The notes under the pieces were generated by a model. It saw only the letters and a program-made list of their open reading frames with translations. It ran no database searches and had not been told where the DNA came from. Of a stretch of DNA of 64,000 bases, positions 22,263-34,479 are shown piece by piece; position 1 is the stretch's first letter; every line of letters begins with the position of its first letter. A program made the translations under genes and the position numbers. Source of the DNA: Datisca glomerata (Eukaryota; Streptophyta; Magnoliopsida; Cucurbitales; Datiscaceae); NCBI GenBank assembly GCA_003255025.1, contig QANY01002375.1, forward strand, positions 2,672,647-2,736,646. Reading direction: 5' to 3'.

Positions 22263-22685
22263 CTACCATATGAAGTCTTTCTTCCAATTTACTTCATCGT
22301 TACTGAAATAGAATCCATTTTCTGTGACCAACCACGAGCATTTCCGTAGCGGGCCGCACCTATAAACGTCTCTTGGAACCTTAAATGCTTCAAAAGTCTT
22401 CCTCCTCTGATCCCATTTCATTGTGCAGGAAAAAAATGTTGAAGTCCAGTAATTGGTCCTGAGACTCCAACTAAAATCATCATGTTCTTGAAGGGCACGT
22501 CCACCAAGATCACTCTCTGCAGAAGCACACCAGATTACAAGCGGCAGAGATGAATTATTTGTGAAGCCATTGATTACACGAACATCATATTCAATCGCAT
22601 GGAAGGGGTCATGTTGTAATATTAACATGAATAGAGCGAAGAATGAGACGCAGGAAAGAAACATCATGCCAATGAGAATCTTCAT
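22263..22685 (-). CDS. S-protein homolog (plant self-incompatibility S1 family)
   Basis: An intact intronless frame of 140 residues. Residues 1-30 are a hydrophobic signal peptide (MKILIGMMFLSCVSFFALF...), so the product should be secreted. The mature part begins with VRVINGFTNNSSLPLVIWC and carries the four family cysteines at 53, 87, 110 and 116, the SWSLRTNYWTSTFFSC block and a C-terminal WKKDFIW. Length and architecture match the S1/SPH family, small ligand-like proteins first known as stigma self-incompatibility determinants in poppy. Most members in other plants have no proven role. One N-glycosylation sequon (Asn44). Self-incompatibility activity cannot be inferred from sequence alone. 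Confidence 0.9.
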   Translation of the reverse strand: MKILIGMMFLSCVSFFALFMLILQHDPFHAIEYDVRVINGFTNNSSLPLVIWCASAESDLGGRALQEHDDFSWSLRTNYWTSTFFSCTMKWDQRRKTFEAFKVPRDVYRCGPLRKCSWLVTENGFYFSNDEVNWKKDFIW

Positions 22686-22689
22686 TTTG

Positions 22690-24130
22690 TGGAAGAAATG
22701 TTTTCTATCTCTATCTTAAAAGGTATAGAAATTTTTCTATACAGGGAATAAAATCTGTATGTAAGCTTTAATAAGGAACCTTGCTGATACTATCTATCTG
22801 TAAATGCATTAACCAAGATTTTGATGCCTAAAATATTATGATTAATTACAATTCACCCTCCTACGTGACACAACCTCAGATGGTATATCTAAATTCTTAT
22901 TAATTAAACAATTAAATAAACAATATGAATGATTGTAACGACAAAAATATATTTTAACTAAATTTGACATAAGCAAAAAATTGACAATTAAAATAATATT
23001 AACAGTATAATTTATCTATGATCTGATTCAGATTAAGAAATAGAAGTCTTATATTACTATATATGATACTTCTGACAAAAAATTGTGACGAGATATATTA
23101 TCAAATTCATATTTTATAGTATTATTGATATCACACAATTGGGAATAAATTTATTATATCCGATAAAGAAAAAAATGAAGAATTAGAAGATTAGTTAATA
23201 GATTAAATGAATCGCATACTACAAAAATTAAGAATTCAATGTATTTTAATTGTTTTTATTGATAACAATATATAAAACTTTAATGTTGATGTGCGACGGA
23301 CGTATAAAAAAACAAGTTGTAAAAGGGGAAAACCCTATTTTTGACATGAAATATCAAAGTTTAATTTTGTTATTACTGAGACTTCAAATGATTTTACAAA
23401 CGTAAAACATGTTATTTATCTTGATTGCACGATATGATTAGATTTGTTATATAATTGAGAAGAAATTATTTATTCGAAAAAGAAACGAGTCTTGTAGGAT
23501 AAGTGATAGATAACTTACGCATCTTATCACATACTTTGGATTAAAGAGTAATTTCCATACAACAATTGGCTTTTAGCAACTAGGCTTTTGAATGAATCAA
23601 AGTGTTCAAAAACTTATAAGATGGCACAATAGCATATTAGAGATCAGGATTCTCTTCTACCATTGACAGACTCAATGATAGAGGAGATGTTTGATCTAAT
23701 CATCCGTTCTGATTTAGACGGCGCATATCAAAGGCAAAAATATTTAAAAAGGTATAAAAAAAATTATTTTACCTGCTTACCTCCATCAACACCGTCAGAT
23801 CAAAATAGACGACTCAGATGAAGACAACTACCTTCTGCCATTCAAAAGTGAATGACAAATGAGTTTTTTCCGTACATTGATGATCAGTCCAATCATTAGC
23901 TACTTTCCTTAGAGCCTTGACATGCTTTTGGCGTCTTAACTTATTCACTAGGCATAGGCACTCTTCCTAGTCTCCAAACTAAGGCTGCAAATCATCAGTT
24001 TTGAGGTACCAGCTTCAGGTGAAGTTATGAAGAGGGGGGGTCACATTACATAGACACTCTTCCAAATACTTGCCACGTGAGCAGTAATTCTGTCCACTTT
24101 ATGAGTCTATCTGTTCAGGTGACAACCACC
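22690..24130. other. AT-rich intergenic DNA
   Basis: Upstream of the S-protein homolog. No recognisable coding region or transposon end; a promoter is expected immediately above 22685 but no clear TATA box was assigned. Confidence 0.4.
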
Positions 24131-24132
24131 AA

Positions 24133-24166
24133 GAGAGGTGGCGGTCACATTATGACCGCCCCTCTC
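24133..24166. repeat. Short GC-rich inverted repeat (hairpin)
   Basis: The left arm, 24133-24147, pairs with 24153-24166 over 14 bp with a single bulged T and a five-base loop (CATTA). GC content is far above the surroundings. No poly(T) tract follows, so it is not a bacterial-type terminator. Could be part of an undetected transposon terminus. Confidence 0.7.
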
Positions 24167-24169
24167 AAT

Positions 24170-25600
24170 AATTTCTCCAACTTCAGTCTCCTGCCAAGAA
24201 AATTTCGGTCCTCAAGTATTTCCACTCAAACGAGTGCAAATTTTTATCATCTCGAGAATTGATATGCTGATTGGGTTCTTATCTCATTGGCTTGCAGTGC
24301 ACTTTAAGTAAATAAGCTTGGTTGGAGGATGTGATTTAAATAAATACAAAAACTTATCTTCTACTTTTTTCACTAATCTAACAAAGTGGTATGCTTCAGT
24401 GACAACCATGGAATCAATCATTAACAATGTGGCCCCCAAAAAGATTCATTAAACTATATCAAATTGTTCGCACGCACTTCAGATAATTCTAGCACTCGAC
24501 CTTGTCTAAATTTCTCACAAAACCATCCACCACTCTTATGTTCCGACCTCATAATTCCAAGGGAAAGGCAAAGAAATTATATTAAAAAAACCGTATCTTT
24601 ATTGCTTGTTTTTTTCCTCTTGAAATACAATAAGGAAAATAAATGCACTTTTTATACTTCATCAGTTCCTGCCGTCTCTTTCTCATTCCTTCTAATTTTC
24701 CTCTTTATCTTCCTCTACACATTAATTTCTATTGTCCAAATATATCTCAGGTGTTTTCATGGAAATTTTTTAAGAATTTTTCTTGTCTGAGAGACCATTG
24801 AAATCAATACTCCTTTTGGAACTATTACCATATACTAATTAAAGTTGTCTAATAATAGAGCTTTTGGGGTGTTAATGTGATTGGCCTTTATATGGTAGTG
24901 AAAGGTCAGCAATGTACTGAAAGTGAAATTAAAAGTGACAAAAGTGAAACCCCAGATTTGTAAAGGAATATATGCTTTATTTTTACTCCAGGACAATTAG
25001 AAGACTAGTGGTGTATTTTGTTTATGAACTTTTTCCTTTGTTGGTTTCTATATAGCCAAAACTGAACTAGAACACGTAGAATTATATTCTATGTGATTGA
25101 AAGGTAAATAAGAGCAAATAACTATACCTGTAACTGCTGAATATAAAGAATTCCACTGAACAAGAAGCACATTCTCTTTCAAATTCATCAATAAGAGGCT
25201 TTAATTTTGTCTGTTCACTATGAATTTCAGCCTATCCAGCTCTGCAAAGCACAGAGTCGAGTGTGAAAGACACTACCAAGTACAAAGATCTCGTCAGTGA
25301 ATATGACAGAAGAGGCATGGCAAGATCAATCAAGAGCATTAAAATTCATTAAGCATTCAGAGACGCTGTTGTAACTTCTTTATAATCTTGCTTTCCATCA
25401 ATGGAATCATTCTTGTCCAAAGAGTAAAGCTTTCATTTGATGACAAATATCTTACAGTTTTACTTCAATTTATAAAAGCAATTTAGATAAAAGAAGCCAT
25501 GGAAAGGAACTAGTCCATGTCCATGAAAATCAAACCTAGCTCATAGAAGACACTTACGTACGTTAATCTTCTGGTTACTACACAGTTTAGTTCAACCTCA
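24170..25600. other. Intergenic DNA downstream of the FLIP-like gene
   Basis: No coding similarity was seen; the segment just below 25602 is presumed 3' untranslated region of the minus-strand gene. Open frames here have no family features. Confidence 0.4.
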
Positions 25601-25601
25601 G

Positions 25602-28600
25602 TTATAAAGGCGGCTCTAGATGACTTTCTCTTAGTGGACTAAAAGCACCAATTCTATCAGCACCAGCTAGGTCAAGTAAATGAGAAGCTTCTTCTTCAAG
25701 CCTAGAAAAATGAACCAAGAACTTGTTATGGAATTCTGTGGAGTCGAGATGATTTTGTGGCCACTGGGATAGACCATCGCCTATAACCTTCAAACTGCTC
25801 TTCAGTAATTCCACTCCTTCACTTATTCTATCAGGAAGTTTCCTTTTCTTGTTAGAATTGTCTTTGCCATCGACCTCCTTGCTTTCACACCTTAAAGAGT
25901 CTCTCCTTAAATTTGAATTCTTCTTAAACATTTCCTTCAATATCAGTCCTTCTCTTACAAGCTGATCAAGCTGCTCAGTGCTAGGAGTAACTGTAAGAAG
26001 CGCCACTTCCTTCTCGAGAAATACCCTAAAGTTAGCCATAAACCCCTCCTCATTTAGCTCATTTCCTGACGCTAAATCATAGGAAAGAGCTGCATTTTGT
26101 GGCACAAATCTCCATAGCTCATTGCAAGATGTACGCTGCGCAAAGTATCCAAAAGCTGTCAATGCCAGATGAACAAACGCCCAGTGCCTCTCTCTCAATA
26201 ACATGTGATATAGCCCTCGAACTGCTGAGATTTTGGCATTATCATCTGTTTCTGCCATTTCCATGTGTGCAAGTCCTGCCATAAAATGAGCCAAATCTGG
26301 TATGCATTGATACAACTGAGAATCCGAGGCTGTTGTCCCTGAAACAAAAAGCTTTTCAAGCTCCGAGATAACTTTTTCCATCACATCAGAGGCATAAAGG
26401 TTCTTCATATAAGAGAGGATCCCTAATGTTCCACCCAATAGTTTACAACAATGATCCTTTATTTCTTGGCCCTCAGAATTGTCATAGTTACGGATGAGAT
26501 CAACCAAGAACGTCAGGGTCCTTGCATCAATATCAGATACACTGACTTGCCTACAGGACATAGTAAAGCTCAACTAAACACTTCGAATATTGAAATATTA
26601 ACATCTGTAAAGAAAATATGACTTAGAGCAGAGGTAGGCAATTAGAATAGTTTAAAAAATTATGGTGTAAGAGTTCATAGAGAGATAACTTAGAGTCTAA
26701 GAGAATATACTGCTAGTGCGACCATACAAATGGAAGAAATAATTTGAATCAAAATATTTTTGCTTTGTAAGACAAATGTGGTATTTAAGGACATTCCAAC
26801 AACATAATTTTTATACTAGTGAACACCAGAATTAGTTAGCTAGTGCAATATATGGGACCTCTGAAGGAGCATAACATTCAGTTACAAGAAAAAATAATTT
26901 GACATTTGATATATATAACTTTTTAAGGGACTAACGTATATGCACTTACAATGACTGCAAAGAAGAAGACAGAGCAAAAACTGATAAGGAAGACACTTGA
27001 GAACTAAAACATGCCGTTGATGAACCATTGTAACTCTCAATAAAGCCATAATAATGAGTGAGAATTCTTTTAACCGCAATACTTTTCATCTTGTCTGAAA
27101 GTAAATCCAATGGGAAGCCTTCCATGAACAAGGCTACGCACATAACTGATGAAAACTGAGAGTTTTCCTCACCAACAATGGAGTTGTAAACGTCATTTAC
27201 CATTGATTTAGCTCCATAAGTAAGTAGCATGCTTATAGATCTTGCCACTTTTCTCAAAGCAGAACCAGGATTAAAAACTTCCTCTGAGGATGACAACATC
27301 TTCAATAGTGAAATGAGGTTATCAAAAACACCATTCACCAAACAAGGATCTGCATAGCGCAACACAAAACACCAAAGTTCCATAACTACTTCCCAGCAGA
27401 GAAAATGAGGATGAAAGAAATTTTCAACCAGGAGTTCCTCCACTTGTCTCCAAGCAAGAGTTGAAGAGACCACAATCACGAAGGATTTCATTGCAAGCAC
27501 AATAGAAGATAACAGAGACTGCCAAATTAACTCAGTGGTTTTCCCAGAAATAGATAACACAGGGATTTGCAGAACAAGAATGGATGTATATACATCTTCA
27601 TCTACTAGCATGTCTAAGAACCATTTAAGCTTCCTCGTAATCTGAGATTTCATGTCTTCACCAAGATCATGAGAATGTGCTAGCAAGTTGAGCAATAATG
27701 CAACACGGCCAAGTAACAGAGTTCTTGCCCCATTCATTGCTTCACAGCTTACAGACAAAACATCACTCAATGAACTGATCCTATAAGAAACACTTGGATC
27801 TCCATGGATAGAAGTGGAGAAGCTTTCATAAGTGAACAAGGAATCAAGAATGTCGAGCTTCAAATCAAGTTTCACATCACCGGAATTCAGTAAAGACTTG
27901 AGCAAGTCCAAAGATGTCTCCTCCAAAAGTTCAGTCATCACTTCATTTGCAGTTTTGAGATATATTGCATTGCTAAGTAAAATTTTAAATGTGTAAATCA
28001 TCAGGATGCATAGTATAACTTCCCTGTATATGAGATGTGCTTGGCACGGATACAGGGAGGATAGTTTTACTGCATTAATCAAGTAAAACTTCACTGGCAC
28101 AAATGTTCTTCTGGCTTCGATTACAGAGACAGACTCCTTTAGAGAAGACGACCAAGCCTCAGCTGCATATCTCAGAGGCTCAATGACCAGTGAAATTAAA
28201 GTTCGAATAACAGATGCTACATTTATATTCTTAGCTAATACCCCCTTTCCATGCTGAAGCAAGGTGACCACTCCTTTCCATGACACATTAAGAATAGTTA
28301 CCAAACTTCCACCACCATTAGCTGCAACAATGCCCAACTCACACAATTTTTCTATTGTACATTTGAATACATTGATTACATGATTAGCATCATGCCGCCC
28401 TTCACAATCCATCGTGATTCTATCTTCTTCAGGTTTTTCATAAGTGAGCTCCCAATTTATAGCTTGAGAATACGCTAAACATAGTTTAATAACAGCATCA
28501 ATGACCACCTGAGCAACTTTTTGTACTTCTGAGCCACATAGATGGATCTTCTGCTTAAAGATACAAAGTGCTACAGTTAGTGCGTAAGAGGGCTAGGTCT

Positions 28601-30785
28601 ATACCAATTGAAAAAATCAGGATACACACTTAAACCAATGGAAATTCAACCTTGAAGAGGGTGAATAGGTACTATCTGAAATTAAAAAAATGTTTTGCCA
28701 CTTAATTGTTTTATGGAAGATAAGTAAATATTATAATGAAGAGATTACTACTCAAAATGCAGCAAAATATGTATTATGTTTTTTGGTGCTATAAATGTCT
28801 TCTAATCAGAAATTTATTTCAATTAACCCCAAAAATAGAAGGATCCATGACAATTAGCTTTTCGTGCTTAATCCAATACCTTAATCTCTGATATTGTATC
28901 TTTTGCTAACTTCAACTGTTCCAAAATGAAATTCTCAACAAGTTTCATTAGCACCATGTCTTTAGAAAGAGGGTATCTTGTCAAAACTGAAAAACTGAAA
29001 GCAGAAAAGCTCAACATTTCTGATAGTAGCTGCAAAAGATGATTGGTAGATGTCAAAGAAATATAATACAAACGCTAACAAACGATACAAAGGAAAAGAT
29101 GATAAATTCAAAACTGTTTTTGATAAGGTTCTGCAAGATCAAAATATATAAAGAATATATGCATGAATCCTTGAATTCCGATTCACACGCATAACAAACT
29201 AAAATTGCATTGACGTTATTTTTACTGCTGGAGAACAAGAGCCACTCTCACTACCTGAAAAAATAGGTTAGAATGTTCTTCTTCTTGTGACTCTTGAGCT
29301 GACATGAGAGTCATCTTTAAATGCTTTCCACACCATAAACTTGCCTAAATTTATAAGATGGCAAATGAAGTCCCGATTAGGTAGAGAGCTCATATTTGAA
29401 CTTCACAAGTCCATAGGAAATTAAGTAGAGAAGATAGCATAGAGATGCAGACCTTAATTCCAAGGGTGAGAAATTGGAATAGACTGTCAGATGATATATC
29501 TGCCTCTAAGTACTTTGCAGCCACATGTAAAACTTCTCTGTTCAACATGCATTGGGTCACATCCAAACAAGTGAAATCTTCCCAAATTGTCAGGCTTGTT
29601 GTTAAGGTAAAACATTACATACTTTAGAATAATTAAGTATAAAATCATATGATTCTGCTAATCATGGCTGGTTATTTGTTATACGCTAATATTGAATCAT
29701 AATTCCGAATGAGCTGATTATAGCCATATGTTCTTTTCAGGCACAAGGATCCAGTTAGCTATTAGGCCGAACATGTTAACAAATAAAGGAGATGTTTCCT
29801 TTTTAGGTACAATTTTTGAAGAGAGTTGGTGCGGGAGATGGACAACGCAAGCTTGTATTACCTCAGCATCGACTCCACTTACTCGACTCAAGGCTTCTGT
29901 TAGTCAAGCAATGATTTCACTTGCACAGCATACTGCACACCAACATGTATAACCGATTAAAGTATTCATCGAACTTTCTCTTCCTTGGTCTATTGCAGTT
30001 GTTGTACCAATGTTATAACCATCAGAAAATACATCCGTGCTTGAAGGCATGTAATGTCGATTTATACAATCCAACTACGGGAAGGAGTCATAGGCACTTA
30101 TATCATGCAGTCAAGAATACTGGAGAGCAAAAAATCGAAAAGAAATTCAAAAGTGGAAGTGGTCAAGCAAAAGAAAAGAGGTAGGAAAGCTAATAACCAG
30201 ACAATAATGTAAAAACTGAATCTATAAAGAGTAAGATTCCTAATTCTCAAAAATAGTAGTGAGGATACTGTGAGGAATTCCCCAACTGAAACCAAGTCGG
30301 ACTTCTGCAACTTTAAATCCTTGAATTTACTAAGCAGTTGAACACGAGTCTCTACGACCTGTAGCATAAAAAGTTAGAGTTACGAAGCAAAGAAAACCAC
30401 CATATGTACTCCCAAATCCAAACTAATTCATTTAACTGCATTGCAACATTTAGCGAATTAGAGAGAACACAACAGTGTTAAACCATCAGTAAACAAATCT
30501 AACATAAGAAATTTCAAATTTCAGTACAATTGACGAATATTATGTTCTTCAATTTCTAGGCAACAAAGAACGGCACAATGTCTCTCGTGGAAGCTAAGTT
30601 TGAAGGAGATACGTCGATGAAAGCTATCAAGGTAGAGGAATGAAAACAAAAATTTCAACGGAAATTTGTGAAGGGCAAGGAACCGAAATTAAAATCAGAA
30701 TTTTGTAGTGTTTTCAGAACATTCTTACGTCTGATGATATAATGGCTTCTAGTATACTTTGCAACTCCTTGCTCGAGCTATCTCC

Positions 30786-30791
<6 letters not shown>
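25602..30791 (-). CDS. FLIP/FIRRM (C1orf112, DUF4487)-like recombination regulator, multi-exon
   Basis: Exons read by eye on the minus strand: 30791-30729 (ATG, MEGDSSSKELQS), 30358-30269, 29594-29453, 29344-29255, 29029-28880, 28553-26950 and 26550-25602 (stop). Every junction except exon 2 to exon 3 has GT/AG and keeps phase. The product is about 1,030 residues, mostly helical. The C-terminal exon contains ERHWAFVHLALTAFGYFAQR and a basic KKRKLPDR patch (possible nuclear signal), which I associate with C1orf112/FIRRM and plant FLIP. In Arabidopsis FLIP binds the AAA-ATPase FIGL1 and limits meiotic crossovers by restraining RAD51/DMC1; human FIRRM with FIGNL1 removes RAD51. Identity comes from recalled family features, not a search. 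A further coding-like piece (29896 to about 29740, EALSRVSGVDAEV) has no clear place. The frame is otherwise intact. Confidence 0.65.

Positions 30792-30823
<32 letters not shown>
30791..30823. repeat. (CT)n microsatellite in 5' leader of FLIP-like gene
   Basis: An uninterrupted CT/GA tract directly upstream of the proposed start codon at 30791-30789. On the coding strand it is a GAGAGA leader, a common feature of plant core promoters and 5' untranslated regions. Confidence 0.85.
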
Positions 30824-30828
<5 letters not shown>

Positions 30829-31019
30829 AGCGCTCGCTCGTTGTATCTCAGATAATTGAAGAATTTCCCGCCTTCGAGCAAAAAGTCCTTATGTATATGC
30901 AGTTCGTGATTTCGCCCCTGTTTTATTCCAATTACTCAGTTTTGCCCCTCTTCGGCTCTTCCTTTGCTTTTATTTTTTTTTTTTGTATTATTTTTTCTAC
31001 CACTTTTTTTTGTCAAAAA

Positions 31020-31932
31020 TGTTTGAGGTGTGACTTCAAATGTGAGCTTTTTATTTTTGTCTGATATCGGTTATTAAGTAATCATGTTCTCTTAGTTTCT
31101 TATCAAATATGACTCTCACTCCCCAATGATGCGGACAGTGTAGCGCTGAAGTTTTTGGAGCGAATGGATCGTCTCACACGCAGTCCACTTTCTAGAGGCT
31201 ATAACTTTTAACTCGGGTTAACTCACGGGGTCTGTAAGATATCAAATCAAAATTCATTCCGAGATCTACGTGAATAACTAAGTAAACTTGTTATGGCCGG
31301 TTTCAGGCCCAAAAAAGTCATTTTAAGTACTTTCGGAGGCCCGGAAGCTATTTTCGCAAGTTTTGGACATTTTCATAATTTTACCTCACTTTTATGTTTA
31401 GGGTTTTCTGAGACAGTTTAAATAATTTTTTGTCTAGGCTTTATGCGACAGCTTATGATATTTGTTTGAGACGTTTTCTCTCTATAATTCTAATTTTCAG
31501 TATTTCATGATTTATCAAAATTTATGCCTAAATCTTGGTAATCTCAGAATTCAACAGGTTTTAGAAGATCAAATTACTAATAATCGTGCCCAATTTCATA
31601 ATGTTTGATATTGTTAGGTTTTTTTAGGTTTCCACTACATCACCTTTTGTGTTGTATCAAATCATAATAGATATAGAGATATTTGTGTGAGGCTTATGAA
31701 TATTCTAATACTCTACTTTAGTTTAATATTTGGGTTTATGGGATTTAGATTTGTAAATGCTCTTGACATTCTTTTACACTCTCTTTGTTGATTAGTGAAA
31801 TTATTCTCATATTCGCCCATGGACGTAGGCACAATGCCGGACCACGTAAGCTTTTTTGTGTTCTGCATTTTATTATTAATCTTTCTTTATATTTTCCATG
31901 TTTCCTAATCTTATGGGGTTGTGGTCATAACA
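31020..31932 (+). repeat. 5' LTR of copia element, split by an insertion
   Basis: Homologous to 35914-36263 at both ends: the first 100 bp (TGTTTGAGG...GACTTCAAATG) and the last 290 bp. The intervening 31120-31640 has no counterpart in the 3' LTR. Directly after the LTR is TGGCGCCAGG, a probable primer-binding site. Confidence 0.75.
31120..31640. mobile_element. Unidentified insertion inside the 5' LTR
   Basis: About 520 bp absent from the 3' LTR. It is GC-richer at its left side (CGGACAGTGTAGCGCTGAAG) with phrases common in plant gypsy solo LTRs, but no terminal repeats or target duplication were recognised, so the class is not assigned. Confidence 0.5.
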
Positions 31933-31999
31933 AGTGGCGCCAGGGTTGCGATTATATTTGAGTCATGTTATTATGGTCATAAAATATGAGATCGATAAA

Positions 32000-32720
32000 T
32001 TCGATGGGAAGAATAACTTTAGTCTTGGCAATTGATGATGCAAGACTCATTAATTCAGCAAGGCTTACTTTAGGCGTTGAAGGGCAAATACGTTTTACCG
32101 AAGAAGTTGGCCAATGAAGAAAAAAGATGATCTCATGGAGTGAGCGCTTGGTGCAATTATGTTAATTGTTTGATGATGTGTTGCGTGAAGTATCCAATGA
32201 GACATCTCATGATGCTTGTGGGTCAAGTTAGAGAGTTTGTATTTGAAAGAATCCTTCAACTGGCACTATTTGAAGCGGATTTTATACACGCTTCATATGA
32301 TTGAAGGCATAAATTTAAGATCATATTGATGAATTCAATCGCGTTATTTAGGATTTGAATAATATTGATGTGAAAATCAATGATGAGGATCAACCTTTGA
32401 TTTTATTATATTCTTTGCATTTTCATATGACCATTTTGTTGACACTATGTTATATGAGAAAGATAAAATAACTATGCATGATGTGAAATCATTTTTATAC
32501 TCCAAAGAATTAAAGAAAAGAGTCAGATAATCAAGAATTCAACAAATGGTTTGGTAGCTAAAGGAAGAAGTAAAGAAAAGGGTTTGAGGAGTAATAGAGG
32601 CATATCTATGTCTAAGTCAAAGACTAGAAAAGGAAAGTGCAACTTTTGTCACCAAGAAGGGCACTGAAAAGTTGAATGCCCAAAACATAAATATAAAAAT
32701 GGGACTATTGAAAACTCATC
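32000..32720 (+). pseudogene. Copia gag remnant with zinc knuckle
   Basis: Starts with an IDKFDGKNNFSL block at about 31990-32030, typical of copia gag. The zinc knuckle is at 32638-32679 (CNFCHQEGH...VEC), with a stop where the residue after the histidine should be. Multiple stops and frameshifts lie between. Confidence 0.75.
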
Positions 32721-32831
32721 CACTACCACTAATGTTTGTTAATGTACTAGAAGAGATTTTAGATTGTAATTCTGATAATATTCACACTATCTTAGCAGTA
32801 TCCACGAGTTACTTAGACAATAATTAGATTC

Positions 32832-33500
32832 TTGATTCAGCTTGTACGTACCATGTGTGCCCCTATATGGATTGATTTTTTTACTTATGAATCAATCGAT
32901 GGTGTTGAAGCCTTGATGGGAAATAACACCCCATGCAAGGTTGTCAGTATTGGTGCGATTCAGATCAAGATGCATGGCGGTGTTGTTCGAACTTTGACTA
33001 ATCTGCGGCATGTACCAGATATGAGAAATGACCTTATATTCTTTGAGTATGTTTGATTCTGAAGGTTACCGATATTTAGGTAAATGTGGAGTTTTGAAGA
33101 TTTACAAGGATGCTCTAGTGGTGATTAAAGGAAAGTTGGCTCACAGCCTATATATACTCCAAAGAAGTATAATAACTGTAGCTACAACAGTTTTATCCTC
33201 ATCAGATTCAGATTCAAAGATCACCAATTTTGGCATATGCGATTAAAACATACGAGTGAGAGAGGGATATCAATTTAGAGCAAGCGAGACTTATTGAGTG
33301 ATCAGAAAACTGGAAAACTTAACTTTTATGAGCATTGTTTTTATGGGAAGCAGTGCAGAATCAAGTTCAACACATTGATTCATAGAACTAGGGGTATAAT
33401 GGATTGCATCCATTTAGATCTTTATGGTCTTTCTCAAATTGAATCTAAATGTGGTGCACGTTATTTTCTTACATTCATTGACAACTACTCTTGGCGAGTT
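32832..33500 (+). pseudogene. Copia protease and integrase N-terminal remnant
   Basis: The active-site block ILDSACTYHVCPYMDW starts just before 32832 in a neighbouring frame. The frames 32832-33056 and 33028-33246 carry LMGNNTPCKVV and the LRHVPDMRNDLI end of the gag-preintegrase region. The frame 33294-33503 has the integrase KQCRIKF, HLDLYGLSQIESK and ARYFLTFIDNYSW blocks, including the first catalytic aspartate. Stops separate the frames. Confidence 0.8.
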
Positions 33501-34479
33501 TGAGTTTATTTCTTAAAGTAAAAGAACGATGTATTCTCGACCTTCAAGAAGCGGAGAGCTCGTGTTGAGCACCAAACGAGTAAGAAAATCAAGTATATCA
33601 GAATTGATAATGTCTAGAATTTTGCAAGAGTTTATCTGAAGAGTACTACGTAAATGAAGACATTTTGAAGCACCACACATGCACGTGAACACCATAATAG
33701 AATGGAGTTGCAGAATGTATGAACACAACCCTTATGGAGAGAGCATGTAGCATGCTCTATAATGCTAGTTTGGACAATAGCTTTTAGGCGCATGCTGTTA
33801 ATTATGCCTGTTACTTGGTGAATAGGTCTCCATCGGCAAAAATTGAATTGAAGACTCCGATTGAGGTTATGGTCTGATTCTTTTGCTGATTATTCTATTT
33901 TAAAAATATTTGGTTATCCTGCATATGCTCATGATAGTGATGTAAGCTTGGGCGTAGGTTTCAAAAATGTATGTTCCCTAGGATTATAGTATAGGGTGAA
34001 GGGCTATCATATACGATGTATTGTACCAAAGTAACCCAAAATTATAATTAGCAGATATGTTAATTTGATGAGAATGTCATGTTATTAGAGAGAAATGAGT
34101 TTGTTGCTGCAAGTTTAGATCGTGGTGTCAATGAACAGGTGGAGCTAGTGGTTGAAGGCTTGAAGCTCCTACTAAAGTGCAAGATCGTACTTCTGATCAT
34201 CCAGTTGAGAATGAGTTGCATGATTTGATTGATGATGACATAATACAGGAGCAACGAGAACAACAATGCAATATTGCTACCGAACAAGAGAGGAGGCAGA
34301 TTAGACCACCTCAGAAGTATGCTCATGCATACTTTGGTATCGTATGCATTGACTGCGGCAGATAACATTGAGGATCATGAACTTTTTAGTTACCATGAGG
34401 TTGTCTCAAGCAGCGAGTCTGCTTAGCAAACTGTTGCTATGAACGAAGAGTTTGAATCGCTTCATAAAAATCGTACATG

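Noticed and set aside
24133..24166. Rho-independent terminator.
   Set aside because: No T tract follows and the DNA is eukaryotic.
24464..24790. 108-codon plus-strand frame with a hydrophobic C-terminus.
   Set aside because: Low-complexity Phe/Leu translation of T-rich DNA, with no family blocks, start context or neighbours to support it.
30759..31064. Plus-strand 101-codon frame with a (SL)n repeat.
   Set aside because: It is the CT microsatellite in the leader of the minus-strand gene read on the other strand.
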